Shown piece by piece: positions 44,133 to 54,701 of a stretch of DNA of 64,000 bases (position 1 is its first letter; the number at the start of each line of letters is the position of its first letter). The notes under the pieces were generated by a model. The model worked only from the letters and a program-made list of their open reading frames with translations, searched no databases and had not been told where the DNA came from. Made by a program: the position numbers and the translations under genes. Source of the stretch: an uncultured Bradyrhizobium sp. (lineage in GTDB: Bacteria > Pseudomonadota > Alphaproteobacteria > Rhizobiales > Xanthobacteraceae); the NCBI RefSeq assembly GCF_947648125.1, contig NZ_CANSMR010000026.1, positions 33,604 to 97,603 of the forward strand, in the 5' to 3' direction.

Positions 44133-44963
44133 GTGGCCGGACTCTCCCATCGCCAGACTGAAATCCTCAACATCGCACGCGCATTCGGCCGGGTCATGGT
44201 CGAGGACCTTGCCAAGCGATTCGAGGTGTCGGCGCAGACCATCCGCAAGGACCTCAACGATCTCTGCGACGAGCGGTCGCTGACCCGCATCCACGGCGGC
44301 GCGATCATCGCCTCGGGCGTCGAGAACCTCGCCTATGAGGCGCGCCGCTTCGTCGCCGCCGAGGAGAAGAAGGCGATCGGCGCCGCCGCGGCCGCGCGGA
44401 TTCCGAACGGCTGCTCGCTGTTCATCAATATCGGCACCACGACGGAAGAGGTCGCGAGCGCGCTGACCTCGCATGAGGACCTGCTGGTCATCACCAACAA
44501 CCTCAACGTCGCGATGCTGCTGTACCGCCATCCGCGCATCGAGGTGGTGGTGGCCGGCGGCACGGTGCGCCGCGCCGACGGCGCCGTGGTCGGCTCGACC
44601 GCGACGCAGCTGATCGGCCAGTTCAAGGTCGATTACGCGATCATCGGCGCATCGGCGATCGACGAGGAGGGCGCGCTGCTCGACTTCGACTATCGCGAGG
44701 TGCAGGTGGCGCAGGCGATCATTGCCAATGCGCGCAACGTGATGCTGGTGTCGGATGCGACAAAACTCCGCCGCAGCGCGCCGGTGCGCATCGCGCATAT
44801 GAGCCAGATCCAGACCTTCGTCACCGATTCGCCGTTGCCCGCGGGCCTCGCCAACATCTGCCACAGCCGCGGCATCGAGGTGGTTGTCGCGATGGACAAG
44901 CCGGCGGTCGATATCGACGACAACGGCGCCGACCCCGCACCCGCGACGCTGCGCAGCGCGTAG
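44133..44963 (+). CDS. glpR: DeoR-family repressor of glycerol metabolism GlpR
   Basis: 276 residues. N-terminal DeoR helix-turn-helix (VEDLAKRFEVSAQTIRKDLN, ~residues 23-42, then SLTRIHGGA). The C-terminal sugar-phosphate sensor domain has NIGTTTEEVASAL, VVAGGTVRRADGAVVG and SDATKLRR, as in GlpR proteins that bind glycerol-3-phosphate. Its place before glpD and the importer, with a cluster of DeoR-type half-sites at 45182-45251, makes it the probable repressor of that operon. GTG start; the upstream purine-rich GGGGG serves as a ribosome-binding site. Confidence 0.9.
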   Translation: MAGLSHRQTEILNIARAFGRVMVEDLAKRFEVSAQTIRKDLNDLCDERSLTRIHGGAIIASGVENLAYEARRFVAAEEKKAIGAAAAARIPNGCSLFINIGTTTEEVASALTSHEDLLVITNNLNVAMLLYRHPRIEVVVAGGTVRRADGAVVGSTATQLIGQFKVDYAIIGASAIDEEGALLDFDYREVQVAQAIIANARNVMLVSDATKLRRSAPVRIAHMSQIQTFVTDSPLPAGLANICHSRGIEVVVAMDKPAVDIDDNGADPAPATLRSA

Positions 44964-44990
44964 TTGACTCCCCAAGCATTCATGCTCTGA

Positions 44991-45099
44991 CCCGTCGCCC
45001 TGAGGAGCGCGCATTTGCGCGCGTCTCGAAGGGCGAACGGCCACACTCGGGCCGCGCACCCTTCGAGGCTCGCTTGCGCTCGCACCTCAGGGTGACGGG
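44991..45099. repeat. Intergenic palindromic repeat, family G (copy 1)
   Basis: CCCGTCGCCCTGAGGAGCGC at one end and GCACCTCAGGGTGACGGG at the other, with inner arms TCGAAGGG and CCCTTCGA. A relative at 59328-59432 has the same layout. Located between glpR and the glpD operator region. Confidence 0.8.
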
Positions 45100-45181
45100 T
45101 CTGGTGACCCGAAGCGTCGCACGGAAACTTGCCCCTGCCGCGATCACGCCGCCCAAAAAATCCCCAACTAAAGTTCCCTGT

Positions 45182-45251
45182 TTTCACTTTGCTTTCGTTT
45201 TCGGTTGTGATCTACTCCAATCCGAAAGTAAAACCGTCAAAGCGAAAACGG
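45182..45251 (+). promoter_or_regulatory. GlpR-type operator cluster upstream of glpD
   Basis: Repeated TTTCG/CGAAA elements: TTTCACTTTGCTTTCG and TTTTCGG (45182-45204) on one side and CCGAAAGTAAAAC (45222-45234) and AAAGCGAAAACGG (45239-45251) on the other. The two arms face each other across ~17 bases. TTTCG direct repeats are typical DeoR/GlpR half-sites. The last site ends about 20 bases before the TTG start of glpD. Promoter hexamers were not assigned. Confidence 0.6.
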
Positions 45252-45270
45252 TTGCCGGGGGAAGCGTTCT

Positions 45271-46811
45271 TTGGACCGAATTTACGACCTCGCCATCATT
45301 GGAGGCGGCGTTAATGGCTGCGGCATCGCGCGCGATGCGGCGGGCCGGGGCAATTCTGTTTTCCTCTGTGAAATGAATGATTTGGCCAGCGGGACGTCGT
45401 CCTGGTCGACCAAGCTCGTGCATGGGGGTCTGCGCTATCTCGAGTATTACGAGTTTCGTCTGGTGCGCGAGGCGCTGATCGAGCGCGAGATCCTCTGGCA
45501 GATCGCGCCGCATATCATTCGCCCGCTGCGTTTCGTTTTGCCGCACCATTCGGGCCTGCGCCCGGCCTGGCTGCTGCGGCTCGGCCTCTTCCTCTACGAT
45601 CATATCGGCGGCCGGCACCTGTTGCCCGCGACGCGCTCGCTCGATCTGACTCGCGACGTGGTCGGCAAGCCGCTGATCCCCGGGCGCTACACCAAGGGCT
45701 TCGAATATTCCGATTGCTTCGTCGACGACGCACGGCTGGTAGCGCTGACCGCGCGCGATGCCGCCGATCGCGGCGCCGAGATCCGCACCCGCACCCGCGC
45801 GGTCGAGATCAGGCAGATCGACGGCGTCTGGCACGTCACGGTCGAGGACGGCGCCACCGGCGCGCGCGACACCATCAAGGCGCGTGTGCTGGTCAATGCC
45901 GGCGGTCCCTGGGTTGAGCAGGTGCTGGCGACCGGCGTCGGCGTCAACGCGCGGGCCAAGGTGCGCCTGGTGCAGGGCTCGCATATCGTGGTGCCGAAAC
46001 TCTACGACCACGACCGCGCCTACATCTTCCAGAATGCCGACGGCCGCATCATCTTCGTCATTCCCTACCAGAACGATTTCTCGCTGATCGGCACCACCGA
46101 TCGCGACTATGACGGCGATCCGGCCAAGGTGAAGGCGACGCGCGAGGAGATCGAGTATCTCTGCGCCTCCGCCAGCGAATACCTTGCCAAGCCGGTGAAG
46201 CCCGAGGACGTGGTCTGGAATTACTCCGGCGTGCGTCCGCTCTATGACGACGGTGCGAGTGAAGCCAAGGCCGCGACCCGCGACTACGTGTTCGAGCTCG
46301 ATACGCCCGGCGGCGCGCCGCTGCTGTCGATCTATGGCGGCAAGATCACCACCTATCGCCGCCTCTCCGAAGAGGCGTTGGAGCGGCTGTCGCCCTATCT
46401 TCGCGGCGCGAAAGCGCAGGAAGGCTGGACCGGCAAGGCGCCGCTGCCCGGCGGCGACATGGATGTCTCCGCGGTCGCGGCGCTGAGCGCCGAACTGGTT
46501 CGCAATCATCCGTTCCTCGCGCAGTCCCACGCCAACCGTCTCGCGCACGCCTACGGCACACGCGCCAGCAAGGTGTTGGGCAATGCAGCAACGGCTGATG
46601 ATCTCGGCCGCTCCTTCGGCGCCACCTTGACGGAGAGTGAAGTCCGGTACCTGATGGCGAACGAATGGGCGCGGACCGCGGAAGATGTCGTCTGGCGACG
46701 ATCCAAGTTGGGCTTGCGGATGACGGCGGGTGAAATCGCCGCGCTCGACGAGTGGATGGTCGCCAACCGTGTGTCCGGTGAACGTCCCCTCCGCGAAGCG
46801 GGAGGACGGGC

Positions 46812-46815
<4 letters not shown>
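45271..46815 (+). CDS. glpD: Glycerol-3-phosphate dehydrogenase, FAD-dependent
   Basis: 514 residues. Oxidises glycerol-3-phosphate to dihydroxyacetone phosphate at the inner membrane, passing electrons to quinone. N-terminal FAD-binding loop DLAIIGGGVNGCGIARDAAG, then MNDLASGTSSWSTKLVHGGL, RYLEYYEFRLVREAL and GTTDRDYDGDP, all GlpD hallmarks. The start is TTG at 45271 with GGGGGAAG upstream; no ATG or GTG gives the conserved start. It heads the importer operon: the glpS ATG overlaps its stop by four bases. Confidence 0.95.
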
Positions 46816-47951
<1,136 letters not shown>

Positions 47952-47963
47952 GGGAGATGCCCG

Positions 47964-49049
47964 ATGGCTCGCATTGACCTCGTCGATCTCGCGCAATCCT
48001 ACAGCGGCAATGACGCGCCGCTGGAATCCTTTGCGCTGAAGCCCGTGACCATGACCTGGCGGCAGGGCGGCGCCTATGCGCTGCTAGGGCCCTCCGGCTG
48101 CGGCAAGACCACGCTGCTGAACCTGATCTCCGGCATCGTGACGCCGTCGCGCGGCAAGATCCTGTTCGACGGCCAGGACATCACCCCGCTGTCGACCCAG
48201 AAGCGCAACATCGCGCAGGTGTTCCAGTTTCCTGTCATCTACGACACCATGACGGTCGGCCAGAACCTGGCCTTCCCGCTAAAGAACCGTGGCGTCGCCA
48301 AGGCCGAGGTCGATGCGCGGGTCAGGCAGATCGCCGATCTGCTCGACCTCACGCCGTATCTGAACCGCAAGGCGACGCGGCTCACCGCCGACGCCAAGCA
48401 GAAGATCTCGCTCGGCCGCGGCCTGGTGCGCTCCGACGTCGCCGCCGTGCTGTTCGACGAGCCGCTGACCGTGATTGATCCCGAGCTGAAATGGCAGCTG
48501 CGCTCGAAGCTGAAGGCGCTGCATCGCGAGCTCGACCTCACGATGATCTACGTCACCCACGACCAGACCGAGGCGCTGACCTTTGCCGATACCGTCGTCG
48601 TCATGCATGACGGCCGCGTGGTGCAGAGCGGCACGCCTGCCGAATTGTTCGACAAGCCGGCCCACACCTTCGTCGGCTATTTCATCGGCTCACCCGGCAT
48701 GAACATCGTGTCCGCCGAGGTCTCAGGGCACGAGGCGCGGATCGACGGCCATGTCATCGGCCTGCATCGAAACTATGGTGTGCTGCCGGCCGGCAAGAAA
48801 ATCGAGATCGGCGTGCGGCCTGAATTTGTCGATGTCGCGGCACCCGCATCCGGGTTGCTGTCGGCCACCATCGAGCGGATCGACGATCTCGGCCGCATCC
48901 AGTTCGCCCGCGTCCGCGTCGGCAACACCAAACTGGCGGCGCGCGTGCCGCCGGGCTTCTCGGTCTCCGGCGACACCGCCGGCCTGATCTTCAATCCCGC
49001 CTATGTCCACGTCTATGCCGACAGCCATTTGGTGGAAGGGGTCGCCTGA
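47964..49049 (+). CDS. glpT: Glycerol ABC importer, ATPase 2 (GlpT), degenerate signature motif
   Basis: 361 residues. Walker A GPSGCGKT (42-49), Walker B VLFDEPLT and switch His199 (YVTHDQTEAL) are intact. The ABC signature is not LSGGQ but LTADAKQ (140-146), and the D-loop is LTVID. Its Walker/His face would pair with the intact LSGGQ of GlpS, giving one full ATP site. The C-terminal MalK-like domain is present (IEIGVRPEFVDV). The name is by analogy with rhizobial GlpT (an ATPase, not the E. coli glycerol-3-phosphate antiporter). Stop overlaps glpP by one base. Confidence 0.9.
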   Translation: MARIDLVDLAQSYSGNDAPLESFALKPVTMTWRQGGAYALLGPSGCGKTTLLNLISGIVTPSRGKILFDGQDITPLSTQKRNIAQVFQFPVIYDTMTVGQNLAFPLKNRGVAKAEVDARVRQIADLLDLTPYLNRKATRLTADAKQKISLGRGLVRSDVAAVLFDEPLTVIDPELKWQLRSKLKALHRELDLTMIYVTHDQTEALTFADTVVVMHDGRVVQSGTPAELFDKPAHTFVGYFIGSPGMNIVSAEVSGHEARIDGHVIGLHRNYGVLPAGKKIEIGVRPEFVDVAAPASGLLSATIERIDDLGRIQFARVRVGNTKLAARVPPGFSVSGDTAGLIFNPAYVHVYADSHLVEGVA

Positions 49050-49951
49050 TGGACAAGACTATCAACCAAAAAGCCTGGTTCCTGGTGCTGCCGGTGTTCC
49101 TGGTGGTGGCGTTCTCGGCGGTGCTGCCGCTGATGACCGTCGTGAACTATTCGATGCAGGACACCTTCGGCAACAACCAGTTCTTCTGGAACGGCGTCGG
49201 CTGGTTCAAGGAGCTGCTCGATCCCTCGACCGATCTCGGTGGCCGCTTCCTGGCCTCGCTCGGCCGCAACCTGTTCTTCTCCGCCGTGATCCTTGCGATC
49301 GAGGTGCCGCTCGGCATCGTCGTCGCGCTGTCGATGCCGCGCGAGGGCTGGAGCGTCGCGGCCTGCCTCGTCATCCTCGCATTGCCGCTTCTGATTCCGT
49401 GGAACGTGGTCGGCACCATCTGGCAGATCTTCGGCCGGCCCGATATCGGCCTGCTCGGCTATGTGCTGAACCACCTCGGCTTCAACTACAATTACGTCTC
49501 CAACGAGGTCGACGCCTGGGTCACGGTCATCGTGATGGACGTCTGGCACTGGACCAGCCTCGTCGCGCTGCTCTGCTACGCCGGCCTGAAGTCGATCCCC
49601 GACGCCTATTACCAGGCGGCGCAGATCGACGGCGCCTCGCGCTGGGCGGTGTTCAAGGCGATCCAGCTGCCGAAGATGAACCGCGTGCTGCTGATCGCGG
49701 TGCTGCTGCGCTTCATGGACTCGTTCATGATCTACACCGAGCCGTTCGTGGTCACCGGCGGCGGTCCCGGCAACTCGACGACCTTCGTCTCGATCGAGCT
49801 CGTCAAGATCGCGCTCGGCCAGTTCGACCTCGGCAAGGCCGCGGCGCTGTCGCTGGTCTACAATTTGATCATCCTGATCGTGTGCTGGGTGTTCTACACC
49901 GTGATGACCAATGCCGGCTCCGAGCGCCCGGTCAAGCAAGGAGCGGCGTGA
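49049..49951 (+). CDS. glpP: Glycerol ABC importer, permease 1
   Basis: 300 residues, MalF-type permease with six helices. The EAA loop that contacts the ATPases is YYQAAQIDGASRWAVFKAIQ. The N-terminal helix KAWFLVLPVFLVVAFSAVLP is typical. It overlaps the previous stop by one base (TGATG) and shares its own stop with glpQ in the same way. Forms the channel with GlpQ. Confidence 0.92.
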   Translation: MDKTINQKAWFLVLPVFLVVAFSAVLPLMTVVNYSMQDTFGNNQFFWNGVGWFKELLDPSTDLGGRFLASLGRNLFFSAVILAIEVPLGIVVALSMPREGWSVAACLVILALPLLIPWNVVGTIWQIFGRPDIGLLGYVLNHLGFNYNYVSNEVDAWVTVIVMDVWHWTSLVALLCYAGLKSIPDAYYQAAQIDGASRWAVFKAIQLPKMNRVLLIAVLLRFMDSFMIYTEPFVVTGGGPGNSTTFVSIELVKIALGQFDLGKAAALSLVYNLIILIVCWVFYTVMTNAGSERPVKQGAA

Positions 49952-50757
49952 TGCATTCGATCCCTGGCCGCCGCCTGATCATGGCGCTGTTCCTGATCTT
50001 CCTGCTGTTGCCGATCTACTGGCTCGTCAACATGAGCTTCAAGACCAACGCCGAGATCGTCTCGACGATGACGCTATGGCCGCATACGCCGACGCTGCAG
50101 CACTATCGGCGCATCTTCACCGACGAGAGCTGGTATTCGGGCTACATCAACTCGCTGGAATATGTCGTCATCAACACCGTGATCTCGATCGCGGTGGCGC
50201 TGCCGGCGGCCTACGCGTTCTCGCGCTACCGCTTCCTCGGCGACAAGCATTTGTTCTTCTGGCTGCTGTCCAACCGCATGGCGCCGGCGGCGGTCTATGC
50301 GCTGCCGTTCTTCAACCTGTACTCGGCGATCGGCCTGTTCGATACGCCGTGGGCGGTTGCGCTCGCGCACTGCATCTTCAACGTGCCGCTGGCGGTGTGG
50401 ATCCTCGAAGGCTTCGTCTCCGGCGTGCCGCGGGAGATCGATGAGACCGCTTTCCTCGACGGCTATTCGTTCCCGCGTTTCTTCATCAAGATCCTGGTGC
50501 CGCTGATCGCGAGCGGTATCGGCGTCGCCGCGTTCTTCTGCTTCATGTTCTCATGGGTCGAGCTGCTGCTGGCGCGCACGCTGACCTCGGTGCAAGCCAA
50601 GCCGATCGCTGCGATCATGACGCGCACGGTCTCGGCTGCCGGCATGGATTGGGGCCTGCTTGCCGCAGCCGGCGTGCTCACCATCATCCCCGGCGCGCTC
50701 GTGATCTGGTTCGTCCGCAATTACATCGCGCGCGGCTTCGCGCTCGGCCGGGTCTAG
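49951..50757 (+). CDS. glpQ: Glycerol ABC importer, permease 2
   Basis: 268 residues, MalG-type permease. First helix LIMALFLIFLLLPIYWLVNM; EAA loop EIDETAFLDGYSFPRFFIKI; C-terminal IARGFALGRV ends as MalG-type proteins do. The ATG at 49951 is chosen by overlap with glpP's stop; the longer open frame upstream is glpP read out of frame. glpU follows after nine bases. The name is by analogy to the rhizobial system and does not mean the phosphodiesterase GlpQ. Confidence 0.92.
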   Translation: MHSIPGRRLIMALFLIFLLLPIYWLVNMSFKTNAEIVSTMTLWPHTPTLQHYRRIFTDESWYSGYINSLEYVVINTVISIAVALPAAYAFSRYRFLGDKHLFFWLLSNRMAPAAVYALPFFNLYSAIGLFDTPWAVALAHCIFNVPLAVWILEGFVSGVPREIDETAFLDGYSFPRFFIKILVPLIASGIGVAAFFCFMFSWVELLLARTLTSVQAKPIAAIMTRTVSAAGMDWGLLAAAGVLTIIPGALVIWFVRNYIARGFALGRV

Positions 50758-50766
50758 GAGGCGCTC

Positions 50767-51093
50767 ATGGACAGCATCGCATGGATGGCATGGACCTGGC
50801 CCACCGCGGTCTTCTTCGTGCTGCTTGCCTCTACGCTCGGGATGATGACCTGGCTCGCGATCGCCTATCCTGAGGCTGAGCGGGTCGGCGTGCTGCGCAT
50901 TCCGACCACGCGCGGCGACCGTCTGTTCGTCTCGCTGGTGCTGGCGGCGGTGATCCACCTGCTGTGGATCGGCCTCGTCGGCACTGATCCGATTTTCACC
51001 CTGCCGATCGGGGAGGGCGTCGAGATTTCGAGCCTGTGGCTCGGAACGGTAATTTCGCTTCTTTCAGCCGTGGTGATTTTTCGCACCGTCTGA
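50767..51093 (+). CDS. glpU: Small membrane protein GlpU (DUF2160)
   Basis: 108 residues with three hydrophobic helices (TAVFFVLLASTLGMMTWLAI, LFVSLVLAAVIHLLWIGLVG and LGTVISLLSAVVIF). It matches the DUF2160 family that always accompanies this kind of importer in Rhizobiales. Its role is not established; it may stabilise the permeases. GGAGG precedes the ATG. Confidence 0.85.
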   Translation: MDSIAWMAWTWPTAVFFVLLASTLGMMTWLAIAYPEAERVGVLRIPTTRGDRLFVSLVLAAVIHLLWIGLVGTDPIFTLPIGEGVEISSLWLGTVISLLSAVVIFRTV

Positions 51094-51162
51094 AGAACGC
51101 GAAAAAGAGCAGATCCGGGGTCTACCCGGGCCTGATTTAGTCGCTGCAACCGGAGGAATCTA

Positions 51163-52944
51163 ATGCGACATTTACGAATGACTAAAGATAAGCTTTTGAC
51201 GATGACCAGCGCGGTCGCGCTCGTCGCAGCATCGGTCACTCTTGTCGCGCCGGCCCGCGCCGACGAGGCGGCCGCCAAGAAGTGGATCGACAGCGAATTC
51301 CAGCCGTCGACCCTCTCCAAGGACGACCAGATGAAGGAGATGCAGTGGTTCATCAAGGCCGCTGCCCCCTTCAAGGGCATGGAGATCAACGTCGTCTCCG
51401 AGACCCTGACGGTGCACGAATATGAATCCCGCACGCTCGCCAAGGCGTTCGAGGAGATCACCGGCATCAAGGTCAAGCACGACATCATCCAGGAAGGTGA
51501 CGTCGTCGAAAAGATCCAGACCCAGATGCAGTCCGGCAAGAACGTCTATGACGGCTGGATCAACGACTCCGACTTCATCGGCACCCACTTCCGCTATGGC
51601 CAGGCCGTCGACCTGACCGAGTGGATGAAGGGCGAAGCCAAGGACGTCACCGATCCGATGCTCGACGTTGACGACTTCATCGGCAAGTCGTTCACGACGG
51701 CACCGAACGGCCACCTCTATCAGCTGCCCGACCAGCAGTTCGCGAACCTCTACTGGTTCCGCTACGACTGGTTCACCAACCCGGAGTACAAGGCCAAGTT
51801 CAAGGCCAAGTACGGCTACGACCTCGGCGTGCCCGTGAACTGGTCGGCCTATGAAGATATCGCCGAGTTCTTCACCAACGACATCAAGGAGATCAGCGGC
51901 GTCAAGGTCTACGGCCATATGGACTATGGCAAGAAGGACCCCTCGCTCGGCTGGCGTTTCACCGACGCCTGGCTGTCGATGGCCGGCAACGGCGACAAGG
52001 GTCTCCCGAACGGCCTGCCGGTCGACGAATGGGGCATCCGCATGGAAGGCTGCCGTCCGGTCGGCTCGTCGGTCGAGCGTGGCGGCGACGTCAACGGCCC
52101 GGCGTCGGTCTACTCGATCGTCAAGTATCTCGACTGGATGAAGAAGTATGCTCCGCCGCAAGCGCAAGGCATGACCTTCTCCGAGTCGGGCCCGGTGCCG
52201 TCGCAGGGCAACATCGCCCAGCAGATCTTCTGGTACACCGCTTTCACCGCCGACATGGTGAAGCCCGGGATCGCCGTGATGAACGCGGACGGTACGCCGA
52301 AGTGGCGTATGGCTCCGTCACCGCACGGCTCGTACTGGAAGGACGGCATGAAGCTCGGCTACCAGGACGTGGGTTCGGCCACGCTGCTGAAGTCGACCCC
52401 GGTTGATCGCCGCAAGGCGGCCTGGCTCTATCTGCAGTTCATCGTCTCCAAGACGACGAGCCTGAAGAAGAGCCAAGTCGGTCTCACCTTCATCCGTGAA
52501 TCCGACATCTGGGACAAGTCGTTCACCGAGCGTGCTCCGAAGCTCGGCGGTCTGATCGAGTTCTACCGTTCGCCCGCGCGCGTGCAGTGGACCCCGACCG
52601 GCAACAACGTGCCTGACTATCCGAAGCTCGCTCAGCTCTGGTGGCAGAACATCGGCGATGCGTCGTCCGGTGCGAAGACGCCGCAAGCTGCGATGGACGC
52701 GCTCGCCGCGGCCCAGGATTCGGTGATGGAGCGTCTTGAGAAGTCCGGTGTGCAGGGTGCCTGCGGACCGAAGCTGAACAAGAAGGAAACCGCCGAGTAC
52801 TGGTACAAGAAGGCCGAGAAGGACGGCACCATCGCTCCGCAGCGCAAGCTCGCGAACGAGAAGCCGAAGGGCGAAACGATCGACTACGACACCCTGATCA
52901 AGTCGTGGCCGGCGAGCCCGCCCAAGCGCGCCGAAGCTAAGTAA
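51163..52944 (+). CDS. glpV: Glycerol ABC importer, substrate-binding protein
   Basis: 593 residues, long for a family 1 solute-binding protein. Signal peptide LLTMTSAVALVAASVTLVAP, cleaved near ARA. The mature N-terminus (KGMEINVVSETLTVHEYESR) and AFEEITGIKVKHDIIQEGDV are the binding-protein core. It delivers glycerol to GlpPQ in the periplasm. GGAGG precedes the ATG. It has a somewhat different codon texture from its neighbours, with a long uninterrupted set of preferred codons, consistent with high expression. A strong terminator follows. Confidence 0.9.
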   Translation: MRHLRMTKDKLLTMTSAVALVAASVTLVAPARADEAAAKKWIDSEFQPSTLSKDDQMKEMQWFIKAAAPFKGMEINVVSETLTVHEYESRTLAKAFEEITGIKVKHDIIQEGDVVEKIQTQMQSGKNVYDGWINDSDFIGTHFRYGQAVDLTEWMKGEAKDVTDPMLDVDDFIGKSFTTAPNGHLYQLPDQQFANLYWFRYDWFTNPEYKAKFKAKYGYDLGVPVNWSAYEDIAEFFTNDIKEISGVKVYGHMDYGKKDPSLGWRFTDAWLSMAGNGDKGLPNGLPVDEWGIRMEGCRPVGSSVERGGDVNGPASVYSIVKYLDWMKKYAPPQAQGMTFSESGPVPSQGNIAQQIFWYTAFTADMVKPGIAVMNADGTPKWRMAPSPHGSYWKDGMKLGYQDVGSATLLKSTPVDRRKAAWLYLQFIVSKTTSLKKSQVGLTFIRESDIWDKSFTERAPKLGGLIEFYRSPARVQWTPTGNNVPDYPKLAQLWWQNIGDASSGAKTPQAAMDALAAAQDSVMERLEKSGVQGACGPKLNKKETAEYWYKKAEKDGTIAPQRKLANEKPKGETIDYDTLIKSWPASPPKRAEAK

Positions 52945-52984
52945 GGCGGCAAGGCTTGACCGCCCACGCCATCCGCTAACTGCA

Positions 52985-53013
52985 AAAGGCCGGGAGCAAT
53001 CCCGGCCTTTTTT
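52985..53013 (+). terminator. Intrinsic terminator of the glp operon
   Basis: Perfect 11-base stem AAAGGCCGGGA / TCCCGGCCTTT with a GCAA tetraloop, followed by three more T, so the transcript ends in six U. It is 40 bases after the glpV stop. This is the clearest rho-independent terminator in the window. Confidence 0.9.
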
Positions 53014-53117
53014 GCTGGATCTGTGGCTGTGGAGACCGGTTCAGGATTGTGCTCAAATGACGCGATGAGATCATCATGCGTCTCCTTGTCGTCGCATCAT
53101 GATCGGGGAGTTTCGCC

Positions 53118-53828
53118 ATGCGCATGACATTTCGCTGCGATCCACGGCTTGCCGATCATCTGCCGCGGCCACATCCGGCCCGCATTGCGTTGCCCGATTG
53201 GCTGCGTGCGATGCCGGCGAAGGCGCATTCCGACATCCACGACCGCGAGATCCGCACCGTCAAGCAATGTCCGCCCTTTGTCGATGCGATGGCCCATGGG
53301 GTCATGATCCCGCTGCCCTGCGATGTCAGGGTCGAGCGCGGCGCCTTCGCATGGGACTGGGACATTCCGGAGCCGGCGACGCAGGGCCATCCGCGCGCGC
53401 CGCTCAGCTTCCATCCCGTCGCGCAATTCGCCGGCGCGCCGTTCGCGAACGGGCAGGCGGCGCTGAAATTCAACAGCTTCTGGACCATCGAGCTCGAGCC
53501 GGGCTGGTCGCTGTTCGCGACGCATCCGGTCAATCGCGACGACCTGCCGTTCCGCGTGATCTCGGGGCTGGTCGACGCCGACCGGTTTCACGACGGCGGG
53601 ATCAATTTCCCGGCGGTCTGGACCCAGCCGGATTTTGCCGGCGTGTTGCCGAAGGGGACGCCGGTCGTGCAATGCTTCGCGGTGCCGCGCGCGGCTCCCG
53701 AACTGGTGTTCGAGGCCTTCGACGACGCGCACCGCGAAGCCTATTCGAAAGTCGTCGGCGAGGTGTTGGCCGCGCCCAACGTCTATCGCAAGCATTTCCG
53801 CGCCAAGCGCGGCCGGCTAGTGACCTAG
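53118..53828 (+). CDS. Conserved hypothetical protein
   Basis: 236 residues. Begins RCDPRLADHLPRPHPARIAL, then PDWLRAMPA, VKQCPPFVDAMAHGVMIPLP, KFNSFWTIELEPGWSLFATH and DADRFHDGGINFPAVW. It looks like a complete cytoplasmic domain with conserved Trp/His/Cys positions, in a family seen in other alphaproteobacteria, but I cannot assign a function. It has no signal peptide. The stop overlaps the converging TPR gene by 12 bases. A minor start at ATG 53124 is possible. Confidence 0.7.
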   Translation: MRMTFRCDPRLADHLPRPHPARIALPDWLRAMPAKAHSDIHDREIRTVKQCPPFVDAMAHGVMIPLPCDVRVERGAFAWDWDIPEPATQGHPRAPLSFHPVAQFAGAPFANGQAALKFNSFWTIELEPGWSLFATHPVNRDDLPFRVISGLVDADRFHDGGINFPAVWTQPDFAGVLPKGTPVVQCFAVPRAAPELVFEAFDDAHREAYSKVVGEVLAAPNVYRKHFRAKRGRLVT

Positions 53829-54629
53829 GGCCGCGCGCAGCGCGCGCTCATCGAGCCACAGCCGGCCGTGCGGGGCCGAGGTCAACGCCATCGCGATCGA
53901 TCCGAATAAATGCGGACGCAAGGCATAGGCGCGCGCGAAGGCCTGCATCGCGGCGTCGGGCTCGCCGCTCTCCTGCAGCGTGGTCCCCAGATTGAGCGCC
54001 GCTTCGGCGTAGTCCGGCTTGATCTCGAGCGCCTTGCGATAGGCGCGTGCGGCGCCGTCGTGATCGCGCAGATCCTGCTTTGCGACGCCGAGATCGAACC
54101 ACACCGAGGCCGGCGCCGTGCTCGCAACAGCGCGCTCAAGCAGGCTCACCGCTTCGGCGAGATTGCCATCTTCCCAGGCAAGCCGGCCGAGCCGCGCATG
54201 GGCTTCCTGATGCTCGGGGATGGCCTTGAGGATCGCCTCCCAGGCCTCGCGGGCCTGTGCCTTGCGACCGGCCAGCTCCAGCGTGCGTGCCTTCTCAACA
54301 AAGGCCTCGCGCTGCGGCTTGAGGGCGACGGCGCGGTCGAGATGCGTCAGTGCCGCATCGAATTCGCCGCCGGCGCGGGCGAGGCGGGCCGCGAGCAGCT
54401 GCGCCGCCGCATTGTCGGGGCGCCGCGCCAGGCTGGTTTCGACATGCCTGCGGGCCGGTGCGATCTCGCCTTTGGCGAACAATACGGCGGCCAGCAAATG
54501 GCTCAGCATCGGTTCGCCGGGTTGACGCGCAAGGCCGCGCTCGCAGAGCTCGATCGCTTCGCCATGCCGGCCGCCATTGAAGGCGACGGTGGCGCGTCGA
54601 ACGATGTCCTCGGCGTTGTCCTTGTTCAT
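53817..54629 (-). CDS. Tetratricopeptide-repeat protein
   Basis: 270 residues of TPR units: about seven helix-turn-helix repeats beginning at AVAFNGGRHGEAIELCERGL-like spacing, through AALTHLDRAVALKPQREAFV, ARLGRLAWEDGNLAEAVSLL and AARAYRKALEIKPDYAEAAL. No signal peptide or other domain is seen. It is probably a scaffold; its partner is unknown. Convergent overlap of 12 bases with the preceding gene. Confidence 0.85.
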   Translation of the reverse strand: MNKDNAEDIVRRATVAFNGGRHGEAIELCERGLARQPGEPMLSHLLAAVLFAKGEIAPARRHVETSLARRPDNAAAQLLAARLARAGGEFDAALTHLDRAVALKPQREAFVEKARTLELAGRKAQAREAWEAILKAIPEHQEAHARLGRLAWEDGNLAEAVSLLERAVASTAPASVWFDLGVAKQDLRDHDGAARAYRKALEIKPDYAEAALNLGTTLQESGEPDAAMQAFARAYALRPHLFGSIAMALTSAPHGRLWLDERALRAALGH

Positions 54630-54701
54630 TCCGTGCGCGACCGTCTTCAGGTTAGCTCGTTATGGTCCATGCTATGCGGCGCCGGAGATCATGACCAGCG
54701 C

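Noticed and set aside
49003-49950. Long plus-strand frame upstream of and continuous with glpQ
   Set aside because: It is glpP read out of frame; glpP has a full permease with an EAA loop, and glpQ starts at 49951 by stop-start overlap.
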